Assembly: GCA_030562195.1 (NCBI GenBank)
Contig: JAUJPP010000003.1
Location: 24,459,398-24,523,397 of the forward strand
Direction: 5' to 3'
From: Nipponacmea schrenckii
Lineage: Eukaryota > Mollusca > Gastropoda > Lottiidae
Length of the DNA stretch: 64,000 bases
Part shown: in pieces, positions 9,576 through 19,800 of the stretch
How positions within the stretch are numbered: position 1 is the first letter of the stretch
Layout: each line of letters opens with the position of its first letter
Program-made: the position numbers and the translations under genes
Notes under the pieces: model-generated
Database searches by the model: none
What the model was told of the DNA's origin: nothing
The model's input: only the letters and a program-made list of their open reading frames with translations

Positions 9576-11209
9576 TTTGCTTTTATATCTTAGAGGAAAA
9601 CTCGGGGAACGGTGAAATTTCTTTGGAAACAGAATGTAGTCCAACAACTAGAGCAAAGATTTGCTTTTATATCTTAGAGGAAAGCTCTGTTACGACACGT
9701 TATGTAATAACGACGCGTTTTGTAATAAGTTATTACAAATCGTTTTTTTTTTTACAAATTGCGTTAGTCTTGCGACACGTTTTGTAATAAAATTGCAAAA
9801 TGTAATAAACTTTTAGCAATCATTCTTTTTCATTGCATTTACACTTGTAGAAATGAATTTGAACTTTTAAATGATGTTTTATGACCAAAGAGGGTTTAAA
9901 ATGACAGAACCACAAATATAGCAAATTACTTTTCATTCATAATCTTATTAATAGTTTTTTGAAAAGGATAATAAGGATGCAGAAAATACATCATTTTTGA
10001 TAAAAGTGTAACAGAGCCTGGAATAGAAAATGTTCTTTTATTTAAACTTTTATTTTTTTTCCATGATGGTCACCTAGCAGATTGTTGTTACTGGTGCCTA
10101 TTGTTAATATTGAAAACAATTTCAAACTAGAATTGTTAAAACAATTAAAACGTATTTCGATTAGAATTATTTAAGATTTTAAAAGATATGTTAATTAATT
10201 TGTAAAACTGTGTTATTCAACTCGACAATAAAATTATCATATTAAAGCAGAAAGATTGAATATTGTTTTACATAATTCTTACTGACCTGGAATAAGTAAT
10301 CATTACGTAACCATTAAACTTAAGTCAAAACGTGAAAATAGCGAATTTCCCAAAAGTATATTATTTAGAGCAATTTCAAAATTATTTTAAGAAAGTTCAT
10401 CCTTTGAACTATATGTGACCGCAGTTTCAAGGTCATACAATACTTAGGTCATACTTTCAGTGGCTTATGAAGTTGACATACTTTCAAAAACGAAAAATTC
10501 GAATTTTCGAAAAATGAAGTCGAAATTCAAAAATCGGCTCCCATCGATTATTAGATATTCATTCAGTGTGTCCACATGCCAAATTTCAGCTCAATCGGTT
10601 CAGCCGTTAAGTCTGCATTTCCAGTTAAAGGTTTTCAGAAAAATCCAAAATGGCGGCCAAATATGGCTTCCGGTAAATTTTTTTTAGGTCAGATAGAATA
10701 TTTTCAATGTGCCCGTTCCAAAAATAATTAAATTTTTTCCATAGCTATTATAGAACGGAAGTTACAAAATTAAGTTAAATGCGGGCGAACCGGAAGTCGT
10801 AGAAAAATTTTGAAAAATTCCTTAAAACTGCCTTATATGTCCCTATAATGTATCAAAATTTCAAAATTCTATCTTTATTAGTTTTTTAGAAATCGCAAAT
10901 TGAAAAGTAATTTGCTATATTTGTGGTTCTATCATTTTAAACCCTCTTTGGTCATAAAACATCATTTAAAAGTTCAAATTCATTTCTACAAGTGTAAATG
11001 CAATGAAAAAGAATGATTGCTAAAAGTTTATTACATTTTGCAATTTTATTACAAAACGTGTCGCAAGGCTAACGCGATTTGTAATAAAACACGATTTGTA
11101 ATAACTTATTACAAAACGCGTCGTTATTACATAACGTGTCGTAACAAAGCTCGGAGAACGGTGAAATTTCTTTTGAAACAGAATGTAGTCCAACAACTAG
11201 AGCAAAGAT
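9576..11209. repeat. 84-bp tandem duplication, second copy split by a mobile element
   Basis: Copy 1 spans 9576-9659 (tttgcttttatatcttagag ... actagagcaaaga). Copy 2 is 9660-9687 and resumes at 11153-11208, on either side of the element at 9688-11146. The intact first copy serves as an internal empty site and fixes the insertion boundaries. Confidence 0.8.
9688..11146. mobile_element. 1459-bp inverted-repeat element without transposase, 6-bp TSD
   Basis: Perfect terminal dodecamer TGTTACGACACG / CGTGTCGTAACA, with long terminal inverted repeats of about 248 bp (9688-9935 and 10901-11146). The flanking duplication is aagctc (9682-9687 and 11147-11152). The arms are rich in a tgtaata/tattaca motif and in cgacacgt/acgcgtcg blocks. 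The interior is AT-rich, with no convincing protein; the 75-codon frame at 10460-10687 shows no family features. The superfamily is not assigned: the 6-bp duplication and TGTTACGACA ends do not match a family I can name safely. Confidence 0.8.
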
Positions 11210-11400
11210 AGTCTGCGAGTTGACAACGTGAAAACAATTATCACCAGTGCTTTTGTACAAAAAATTAATCCAAACAATCAGAGATAGTGGCATGGATCCA
11301 GCATCCCTAATATTGTTCTCGGTATCTTAGAGCAAATATGCTACCACCAAAAAATACTATTACAGAAAGCATACTATAATCATCGATAACCATAACTTTT

Positions 11401-11780
11401 TATAGTAACCCGTTATGTGAAAATGGTTTTTGCCAAAAACCGAAAATACTAAAAATTTACAGGCATCTCTCTCCACTGGCTATGATTCTCATAATGCATG
11501 CATTGTCAAAAAGATTAGCATACTCACATATCATAAATATAGAACACTTACGTAGAAAAGATGAATCGAAGGATGGACGAATGGCCATGTGTCTGGAAAA
11601 TCTACGCAAACAGGTCGATTATAAGTATGGAACAGAATGTAATTTGATGCATATAAATTTATTAACATGAATTTGTTTATAAGGCATTCCAACTAAGAGA
11701 AGCGTATGTTAATACGGCAGCATTTTGATGATACTTTTTTATTTAAGTTATAGTAACCCGTTATGTGAAAATGGTTTTTG
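11401..11780. repeat. 32-bp direct repeat, two copies
   Basis: The sequence from tatagtaacccg to aaatggtttttg is identical at 11401-11432 and 11749-11780. The segment between holds a 62-codon plus-strand frame (11482-11670) of unknown meaning. It could be the remnant of an insertion between duplicated ends. Confidence 0.55.
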
Positions 11781-12608
11781 ATGCATTTAATCTGTATGTA
11801 TTTAGTTATCATAACCATTTATGTATATCATGCACTTTTGGGCCACAGGCCTTATATGCTAAATAAAGATTAGATTAGATTTATTAACATGAACTACCGT
11901 ATTTTTCAGGTCGAATAGGGACCATTTAAGAAACGAGACGGGTCATAAAAAAAATTTATGTCCATATTTTAAATCAAATACATGAAAAAATGCCCGCTTT
12001 TTATATTCATCAACACATCGTGAATTATAGGGTATAGGATCAGTCGGTAAATACTGCTGTAAGGTATTAAAGTCTATACAATATCTATTATTTCAACCTT
12101 TTGAATTCATAAAACAAACGGTATTTCTATGAACAATAAAATCTAGAAGTTTTTAAAGAAATATTTTAAGCTTAAGTAGACAATTGTTTTTCTTCTTTCC
12201 AAAAGTTGGACTCTTATACTTTTATCACCTTCCTGTTAACAATAACAAAAGCTGAGTAAAACACTTTGCTTGTGTTTCGACATTTTGCCCTATAGCCTTA
12301 AGGCCCTTATAATACCTTTTACCCGTTATTCTCTCAGCTGCTTTTAATTAAAGGGCAAACAATGAAAATTTTTGTTTTTAGCTTGAAGTTAAAAATATTA
12401 TATCACAGCATCTAGTTCTAATAAACTTAGGTAAAATAATCAAACAGAATTATAATGTGTACATTCACATCTATGAATTAACTTTCAGCTTAAACAAGAT
12501 TTGTGTAAAAAGTAGAAAAAAAATGCTTTTAATTTGACCGGTTAAAGGTGTATTGTCTGTTAAAATTTGTACAGAGTTACTACTATAGAAACACTAGTAA
12601 AGTTCCAA
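11781..12608. other. Intergenic, nothing recognised
   Basis: AT-rich sequence without coding signal, clear inverted repeats or an RNA gene that I could see. Confidence 0.5.
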
Positions 12609-13384
12609 TTAGAAGATAAACACTTTCTGTTTTAGATTAAAGGCCTGTGTCCACATTCGCGTTTTCAGGAGCGCTTTTTACGCCGCGTAATACGCGACGA
12701 GAAACCCCAAAGAGTATTTCAATAGTGACTTGTCCACATAGGCGTAATCGAAAAAACGCCACGCTTTGCCGACGCGGCGTAAAACGCCCATAAACCTCCG
12801 AAGGGGTTTTGAGCGTTTTACGCCTGGCGTGATTCAATAGCTGCTAGTGAATAAAATTGCACTCAAGATGTCACGTGAGCATATTTAGCAGCAGACTACA
12901 ATTACGCCCCAAATTACGCCTCCGAGTACGCTTATGTGGACATGGTACAACGCAGCGTATTACGCAGAGTCATTTCAGGCGTTTTACCTGGCGTGAAAAC
13001 GCTCCTGAAAACGCGAATGTGGACACAGGCCTTTAGAGGGGGTTTATTCGATATTTAACCATGCTTGAATCATTAGATCCCGAGACTGCTTGCGGTCGAT
13101 GGTTAAATATCGAATATACCCCCTCTAAATCTAAAACAGAAACTGTACGTTTAAAAACAATTTGACATCATATCTTTGCAATTTGGCGTATTATTTTCAG
13201 CGAACTAGTTACAAATTGAGATATTTAGATTGACCTTTTGTTTGTAATTTAGAGGGTACTTTTCGTTATTAGTAGACCACTCGACCTGCAAGTGGTCATC
13301 GAGAAAAGATCCTAATGATTCAAGCATGGTTAAATATCGAATAAACCCCCTCTAAATCTAAAACAGAAAGTGTTTATCTTCTAA
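12609..13384. repeat. Foldback repeat with three related arms
   Basis: The left arm is 12609-12639 plus 13034-13079, interrupted by a MITE. The right arm is 13308-13384 in inverse orientation: taaatatcgaa / ccccctctaaatctaaaaca / gaaagtgtttatctt. A third partial copy in right-arm orientation lies at about 13098-13146. The uninterrupted right arm shows the pre-insertion state of the left arm. Confidence 0.75.
12640..13033. mobile_element. 394-bp MITE nested in the foldback repeat
   Basis: Terminal inverted repeats AAGGCCTGTGTCCACATTCG and its complement, continuing with few mismatches for about 33 bp. It is flanked by ta (12638-12639 and 13034-13035), so a TA (or TTA) target is likely, as in Tc1/mariner or Harbinger-like MITEs. 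The interior is made of many small gcgtaa/ttacgcc palindromes and is strikingly GC-rich against the background. The minus frame at 12637-12837 is a by-product. Confidence 0.75.
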
Positions 13385-13749
13385 ATGTATGGCTCACTGG
13401 TGTTAAAAGTCAGTTATATTTTTAAGTTGTATTTCTCTCTTTTAACACCTCTCAATCGATGCGAAGCTGGTTTTTTATTCAGTAACACATGAAGACTCAG
13501 TCTGTTTTTACAATACTTTCTAGAATTCTTATTAACGATTTTGTTAATTGAGAAATAATGTTAAATTTTCCAAAGACAATACAGAATAATCCATCACAAT
13601 AATCAGTGTATGTTTTTAAAATGATTAAAAAAAAAAATAACATTCTACAATCGCAATAGTTGAATGTGCTAATTAACTTTCAAGTTAACAATTTATACAT
13701 GAACGATCAACTATTGACACGATATAGTAGCAAAAACAGAATTCAGGAC

Positions 13750-14365
13750 AGCTCTAAAAGAAGTAATATAGATTGATATTTCTATATCTCTCTAAAATTG
13801 TTTAGTGAGAACTATTTTAACAATTTTATTTTTAAATCATTCTACAATTGATGTTATTCAGTACTATTTTTTTTACTGTATTGAGCACATTGTAGTTCAC
13901 TACCCTCTTATTGATGTATTGAGCATTATTTTAACAGTATTTCATATCGCCCTACAATTGATTTCGGGAACTGTCTTAAGCAGTATATTTATATCGCTCT
14001 AAAATATTATAATTAGAAATTAAAACAACTGCTATATCTCTCTGTACAATTAAAGTATTGGGCATTATGTTAAAAGTGGTATTTCCATATTACTCTAAAA
14101 CTGAAGTTTTGGGCACTATTATAACAGTGATATTTTTATATTAGTCTACAAAATGAAGTATTGAGCATTCAGTTTACAGTGGTATTTCTGTATCGCATTA
14201 TGTTAACATTGGTATTTATATACCTCTCTACAACAGAAGAACTGAGCACTATTTCAACAGTGGTATATCTACAATTGAAGTATTGAGCACCATGTTAAGA
14301 ATGGTATTTCTATTTCGCTCTACATATTGAGCAAGTATTTCAACAGTGGTATTTTTATGACTGAT
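13750..14365. repeat. Decayed minisatellite of about 60 bp, roughly ten copies
   Basis: Repeated pattern: gtattgagcattat...aacagtggtatttctat..cgctctaca. Copies differ by many substitutions and indels, so the array is old. Confidence 0.65.
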
Positions 14366-14374
14366 GTAGTTCTA

Positions 14375-14415
14375 AATTTAATTATTTTAAAATTATTATA
14401 TAAAATAATTAAATT
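14375..14415. repeat. 15-bp perfect AT inverted repeat
   Basis: aatttaattatttta (14375-14389) and its complement at 14401-14415, with an 11-nt loop. Function unknown. Confidence 0.6.
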
Positions 14416-15650
14416 AATTGCGATGAATATTTTATTTGAATATATTTACTGTCTTATTGAATGTATTTTATTTATTTATTTTTTTGTCTCGGTTAGAAAC
14501 TAGAGGATTATTGTTGCTTTTAAATACAAAAGTAAAATAAAAATGACCAGACAGTGTGTTCCTTTATATTTGTTCGGAACAAAATAAAATAATAAGCCGA
14601 AGTAAAGGAATTTTTGTTTTCACTGTCATGTAAATATCGAATTTAACATGTGTTATTTATTTTTAAATCAATTTGTAGACCTTCCACACAGGCACCCAGA
14701 TTTTCAAAAATAAAAATAATATTCGTATATTATTAAGAATTTGATACAAATACAATTATTAATTTATAGAATCTGGTGCCTGTTTATTCCCAAAATTTAC
14801 CAAATAAGAATATATTTTTTTTAATTAAAATTTATTCGATAATCAAAAACAATACGGAATTTTCAAACAATTTAAAAATGAATTTTCTTTGTATTCAATT
14901 CTGAAAACAAAGAATCTATTAATTTTATTTCAACCTTTTACGGGAGTAGCAGAGATAATTGGGACAGATTCTACTAAAATAGTAATCAAGTTTAAAGATT
15001 TTACATCTTACTTAAACCAAATAGGAAATTCAATGTAACCAACCTGTAGGAATACTACATAATCTGGGCAATCAGCAGAAAACAATTAAACATATCTTAA
15101 CGAAAGGGAACTTGGCAACATTAGAAGTAACAAAAAACACAAAACAGTATATAATAAGCAAACTTATAAATTTCCAATTGCAATTTTAAAAGCTGCCATA
15201 TTCGGGCTAACATATAACATAATAGAGGGAGAATTAGGACATTCTGGTTGTAGAACTATCAAAATTTATAATGAGCTTTCCTAATTCCTTAATTCAAAGT
15301 CTCAAATTTCAATTCTAACCTCATCAGAATAAAACAGAACCCTTTGGGGTTTATTCTTTTAAAAAAAAAAGATAATTTATTTCCAGTCAAATCCAGTCAA
15401 TTCTCAAATGTCTTCTTTTAAAAACATTTAGTTTCAAGGCCCAGTTCCAATATTTTAAATAGCACAAAAACATAAAGTTGAATCCAACTGTAAAATTGGA
15501 CCCAAAAAAGGATAGCAACATGTATTTAATATAAGCCCAAATCAAAACAAAATAGCACAATTTAAAAATAATTTAGTTAACGAAGTCTACTGTGACACTG
15601 AGATTTAAAAAGAAATATAGCTCTAGTTAAACATAATAAGGAAAAGGATA
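14416..15650. other. Intergenic AT-rich stretch, nothing recognised
   Basis: No coding signal, RNA gene or clear repeat was seen downstream of the 3' end of the ROS1-like gene. Confidence 0.5.
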
Positions 15651-15671
15651 ACGTTTATACAAGTATAATAT

Positions 15672-15677
15672 TTTATT
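15672..15677 (-). terminator. Candidate polyadenylation signal of the ROS1-like gene
   Basis: TTTATT on the plus strand is AATAAA on the minus strand, about 280 nt after the stop codon at 15957. It is the first good AATAAA seen in that direction, so the 3' UTR would be about 15650-15956. Confidence 0.4.
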
Positions 15678-15956
15678 TTTATTACAAGAATAATCACTCA
15701 ATATAACAAATCTAAATGCCCTCCTTATACCGTTTGTGGTTCACATGAATCAATTAATAACATAATCCCCACGGATATCACAAATAATAATATATCTTTA
15801 GTATTTTTATTACGTTGACTATATCATCTGTTATCACAGCAAAATGCTGAATGGTCACTGTTATCATCCACTGTTACTATAACACAGTAAAAAAAAACTC
15901 TTTCACATTCTTTAATAGAAATACTGGAGTCAAGTTCCAACGTTCTGCTTCATTCA

Positions 15957-16805
15957 TCAGACAAGACTTGCCTGAGAAACCTCAAACCCAGCCAAAACTG
16001 ATCCAGGTTCTGGGAACACCTGAGCACGTGATCTTCCACCGTGATAATTAATATAGTCAGAATTATCTTTTACCGATTTCTCAGGGTTATTATTCGAGTG
16101 ATTCTTGTCTTTTATACAGGAATATAAGATGTTTTTATTGTCAACACAAGGAGAACTTGTGGTACAATCAACACAAGAAGTACTGGTAGAGCACTCTACA
16201 CATGGAGAATTGGTCGAGCACTCAATGCAAGGAGAACTGGTGGAACAATCAACACATGTAGCAGGAGAATGAGGTGGTGATTCACTAGATTGTCTACTTA
16301 TAAGAGGTCTTAAATAATGCTCATTATCAGCTTCTGATGCCTCTCTGTTATAGTTAGTATGGTAATATGGAGTTTCATCAGATCCTGTAGAAGGGCGTGG
16401 ACTTCTCGATTTGTTTGAGCTTAAAGATTGCCTTGGAGTAGGTATAGGTGTGCCATTGGTGGTATTACGAACTGAGCTGTATGATGGAGGATTGGAAGAA
16501 GAAGAACTGGGGTTTCTGGAACGTTGAGAATCAGGTTGTGAGGTTATCTGGTGATATGGAAGAGGAATTTCAGTTTGAACTGAATGAGCAGTTTGATGGG
16601 GAGACAAGCCATACTTTTCAAGTTCTGGGGCTTGGTTGAGTAATTTTAAGTACTGGTCACTTGTTTTAGCCCTAGGATTGAGGTAACCTAAATGATCCAG
16701 AAGGTCTGCTGTATAAGGATCCTGGACTATCTGTGTATAGGTTGGTTGAGATGAATCATAAGAAACAGTTCTCTTCATCCTTTGTCTAGATGACAAATCT
16801 ACAGC
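15957..16805 (-). CDS. ROS1: ROS1-like last coding exon: long Ser/Pro-rich tail with CxxC repeats
   Basis: 283 codons with stop at 15957-15959; AG acceptor at 16806-16807. It is rich in Ser, Pro and Tyr. Possible docking sites include YTQI, a PPSY (PPxY, WW-binding) motif, NYNRE and PYYHTNY. About residues 180-218 repeat a 10-residue unit, C(V/I)(D/E)C(S/T)TSSPC, about five times. Human ROS1 has a much shorter tail without this. The exon is intact; expression evidence would be needed to show that all of it is translated. Confidence 0.85.
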   Translation of the reverse strand, partial: AVDLSSRQRMKRTVSYDSSQPTYTQIVQDPYTADLLDHLGYLNPRAKTSDQYLKLLNQAPELEKYGLSPHQTAHSVQTEIPLPYHQITSQPDSQRSRNPSSSSSNPPSYSSVRNTTNGTPIPTPRQSLSSNKSRSPRPSTGSDETPYYHTNYNREASEADNEHYLRPLISRQSSESPPHSPATCVDCSTSSPCIECSTNSPCVECSTSTSCVDCTTSSPCVDNKNILYSCIKDKNHSNNNPEKSVKDNSDYINYHGGRSRAQVFPEPGSVLAGFEVSQASLV

Positions 16806-19800
16806 CTGAAGCAGAGAATAACCAGTATTATCTAATTAATAGAACATTTTTATTCTCAGGCAAAAACCAATTGTAGCATTTAAAAACATGATAACCATAG
16901 CTGTTTAAGGTAAATAATAACAGAATTAGTGAATCCTTAAAGCTTTCTATGTTCTCAAAAATATTCAAAATAGCTCTCCATCACATAAATAAACAAAACT
17001 ATCAAAGCCTGTGCTAGCTGGTTGGTTGATTAGTAATGTTAATATTCCACACTGCAAGAGCATGTTATCAAAATCTTGTTTTGCCAAGAAATTTGAGTCC
17101 TTGCTGAGAGATTTACCAGGATTTCAAATGCCTAATGCATACCTTTTCATGTGTTTCTTCAACTAAACCCATTAAGCTCCTCAGACGCTTTTTCTTGCTT
17201 GTTGGCGTTAGCCGCACGGATCCACCCCCTTAAATAAAAAAAAGACAAACATCCTTTCAGTGACGAAAAAAAGAACTCTTTGGTAATGAACTATTGACGG
17301 AAAACTTGAAAGAAAATCCTTTTATTTAATGAACACTTGTAGAAGAAAATGTTTCCAGGTCAAAAAAAAACTACAGAAATATTTTTAATTAAGTATAGTA
17401 TTAAATGCCATGTTAGAGTGGTACAAATTGATTATAAAATGAAATAAAATGAATGGAGTTTTACGTCATATTTAAACTGTTTATCAAAGACTACAGTTTT
17501 AATATCATATTATTGTAAATAGCAAGGCTTCAAACTGATTCTTTTATCTAAAACATCCCAACTTTAAATATCTATATCACTTTTGAATATTGAGAGTTAT
17601 GCAATTCAACAGAAATGGTCTCTTCCAGAATGTAACTATCATTGTAACAAAAGGTAAGTTGAAATTCTAAAAAGCACTGCAGGTATCTGAAATTGAGCTT
17701 TTATGTGCTAATAAGACAAATATATAGCTAATTCCATTTATTTCTTGTTATTAGCTTTACTTCTGTAAACCACAATAATGGTTACAATAAGAACCCCACA
17801 TAAATAAGAAACTGAATGAATTAAAACAGAAAGCAACTGAAAAGGCAAGGCTGTGTTTCAAAGAAACAAAAAATTGATCTTTAAATCAGGGTACAATTGT
17901 AAGTACATTCATTCCTTGTAAACATGCTATATTTTATTGAATCCACACTTGAATATATGATATCTACATGTGACTATATAAACATGCAATCAATAACAAG
18001 TAGTAAGAAATCTATATCTATAGAAATCATATAACATATAAAATCCATAAGATTAAACTATAGAAGCAATCAATACCCATGAAGGATTGATTTAAAACCA
18101 ATGAATTTGATGTGTTATTTGTGTTATTCTGGAAAGTGATGGAAATTAATATTGACAACAATGTCAAAACCGGGAATAACATAAATGTGAACCAAACCAA
18201 CCAAGACCAAAAACACAATATTAATAATGATAAAAATAATAATAATAATTTATACAAAAGATAGTACATTTACATAACTTTACAAACATATACATATGTG
18301 CATTGAATTAAAACAACCTATATACACATATATTGTATAAACACAACCTATAAACATGTACATGTATGAACTCAACCTATATACATGTGCATTGTATAAA
18401 CACAACCTATAAACATGTACATGGTATAAACACAACCTATACTCATGTACATGGTATAAACACAACCTATATACATGTGCATGATATAAAGACAACCTAT
18501 GTACATGGTATAAACACAACCTATATATATGTACATGATATAAACATAAGCTATAAAAAAACTTGCTGTCTGCATGTGCATCATAACACCAATAGTAATG
18601 GTGGCTTAACTTTTCAAGCTGAGTTTTAATTCAAGCACCTTCAAAGTAGGTTTAAGTTAAGGGAGCTTTAAATTCAAGTGGTTGCAATAAGAAAAACAAG
18701 CTCAAGGAAGGTGCCTTAGTTTAGGTTACACGATAATAACAATAACTTCATATTAATCTCTGTATTTGAATCATCTATAGACAGATCATTAACACCAACA
18801 GTAGGTTCATACATTTATTGTTAATTAACTGATATGAAGTAACATGCATCAGACAAACCACTGTATGGAAATGAAAAAAGTAATTAAAGATTATTAAATG
18901 ATGGGATTGAGCTGGACTTTTAAAAACCTCTGAATTACGACCACCTCTATATAATAGCCAACCAAACAATGAATATAAATTGTAAGGGGATGAACAGAAA
19001 TGAAACAACACACATTATAAACAAATAGTAAAAAAATGAACAAGTCACTAAATGTAGACAGAACTGAAAGAGATGGGTATAACAACAACTTCCATATAGC
19101 AACCACCTTTAAATTACAATACAACCACCTCTAAATGACAACCATCCAAGATACCTGTTAGGATTGATGAGTTGACCTCTGATAGGATGAACTTCTTGTC
19201 TTGCGTATTGGCCCCTGCTCCTGTTTGTCTGGTTGGTTCCTCGATGCCCGCTACCTCGTCATTAAAAGCAAGATTAGCATAATTCCATAATAAGTAGGAG
19301 TTTGTTTTCAATTAAATCGAATTTCAAAGTCATCTTATAGAAACATGCAAAAATTGAATTTCATGCAATCAAAAACTGAAATAAAACAATGGATTTGAAG
19401 CAACTTAATCAAAAGAAGCAATTACAAAAGAAAGTCTAACCATACCTAAGATTGGAAACAAGGTCAATAAGTTTAATCAAAGAATCATTTAGTTTTTAAA
19501 CAAGGGCAATAACTCAATACTAAATACTAATTTATTTTTTAGATTATAGGTTCATCCTTGGATGATAATAATCACTAATGCCACATTTCAGCAAAATCTG
19601 TCAAGAATTTTAGCTTCTGGAATGTTTACAATTTAAAAATTGAAAAAAGGTAATGACTCGTATTAAAATATATTTTTCAATGTTTTGCTTTCAATGGGGT
19701 TCATCCTTGGGTGATAATCAACACTTACATCAAAATTAGTCAAAATCCAACAGATATAGTGGACATCAATATGTGCTCCACATTTCATGTGGGCGTATAA

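Noticed and set aside
11482..11670. 62-codon plus-strand frame between two 32-bp repeats
   Set aside because: No similarity to a known family and too short to judge.
18280..18629. Open frames rich in HVHGINTTY / HVYRLCLY on both strands
   Set aside because: These are translations of a 30-bp minisatellite, not proteins.
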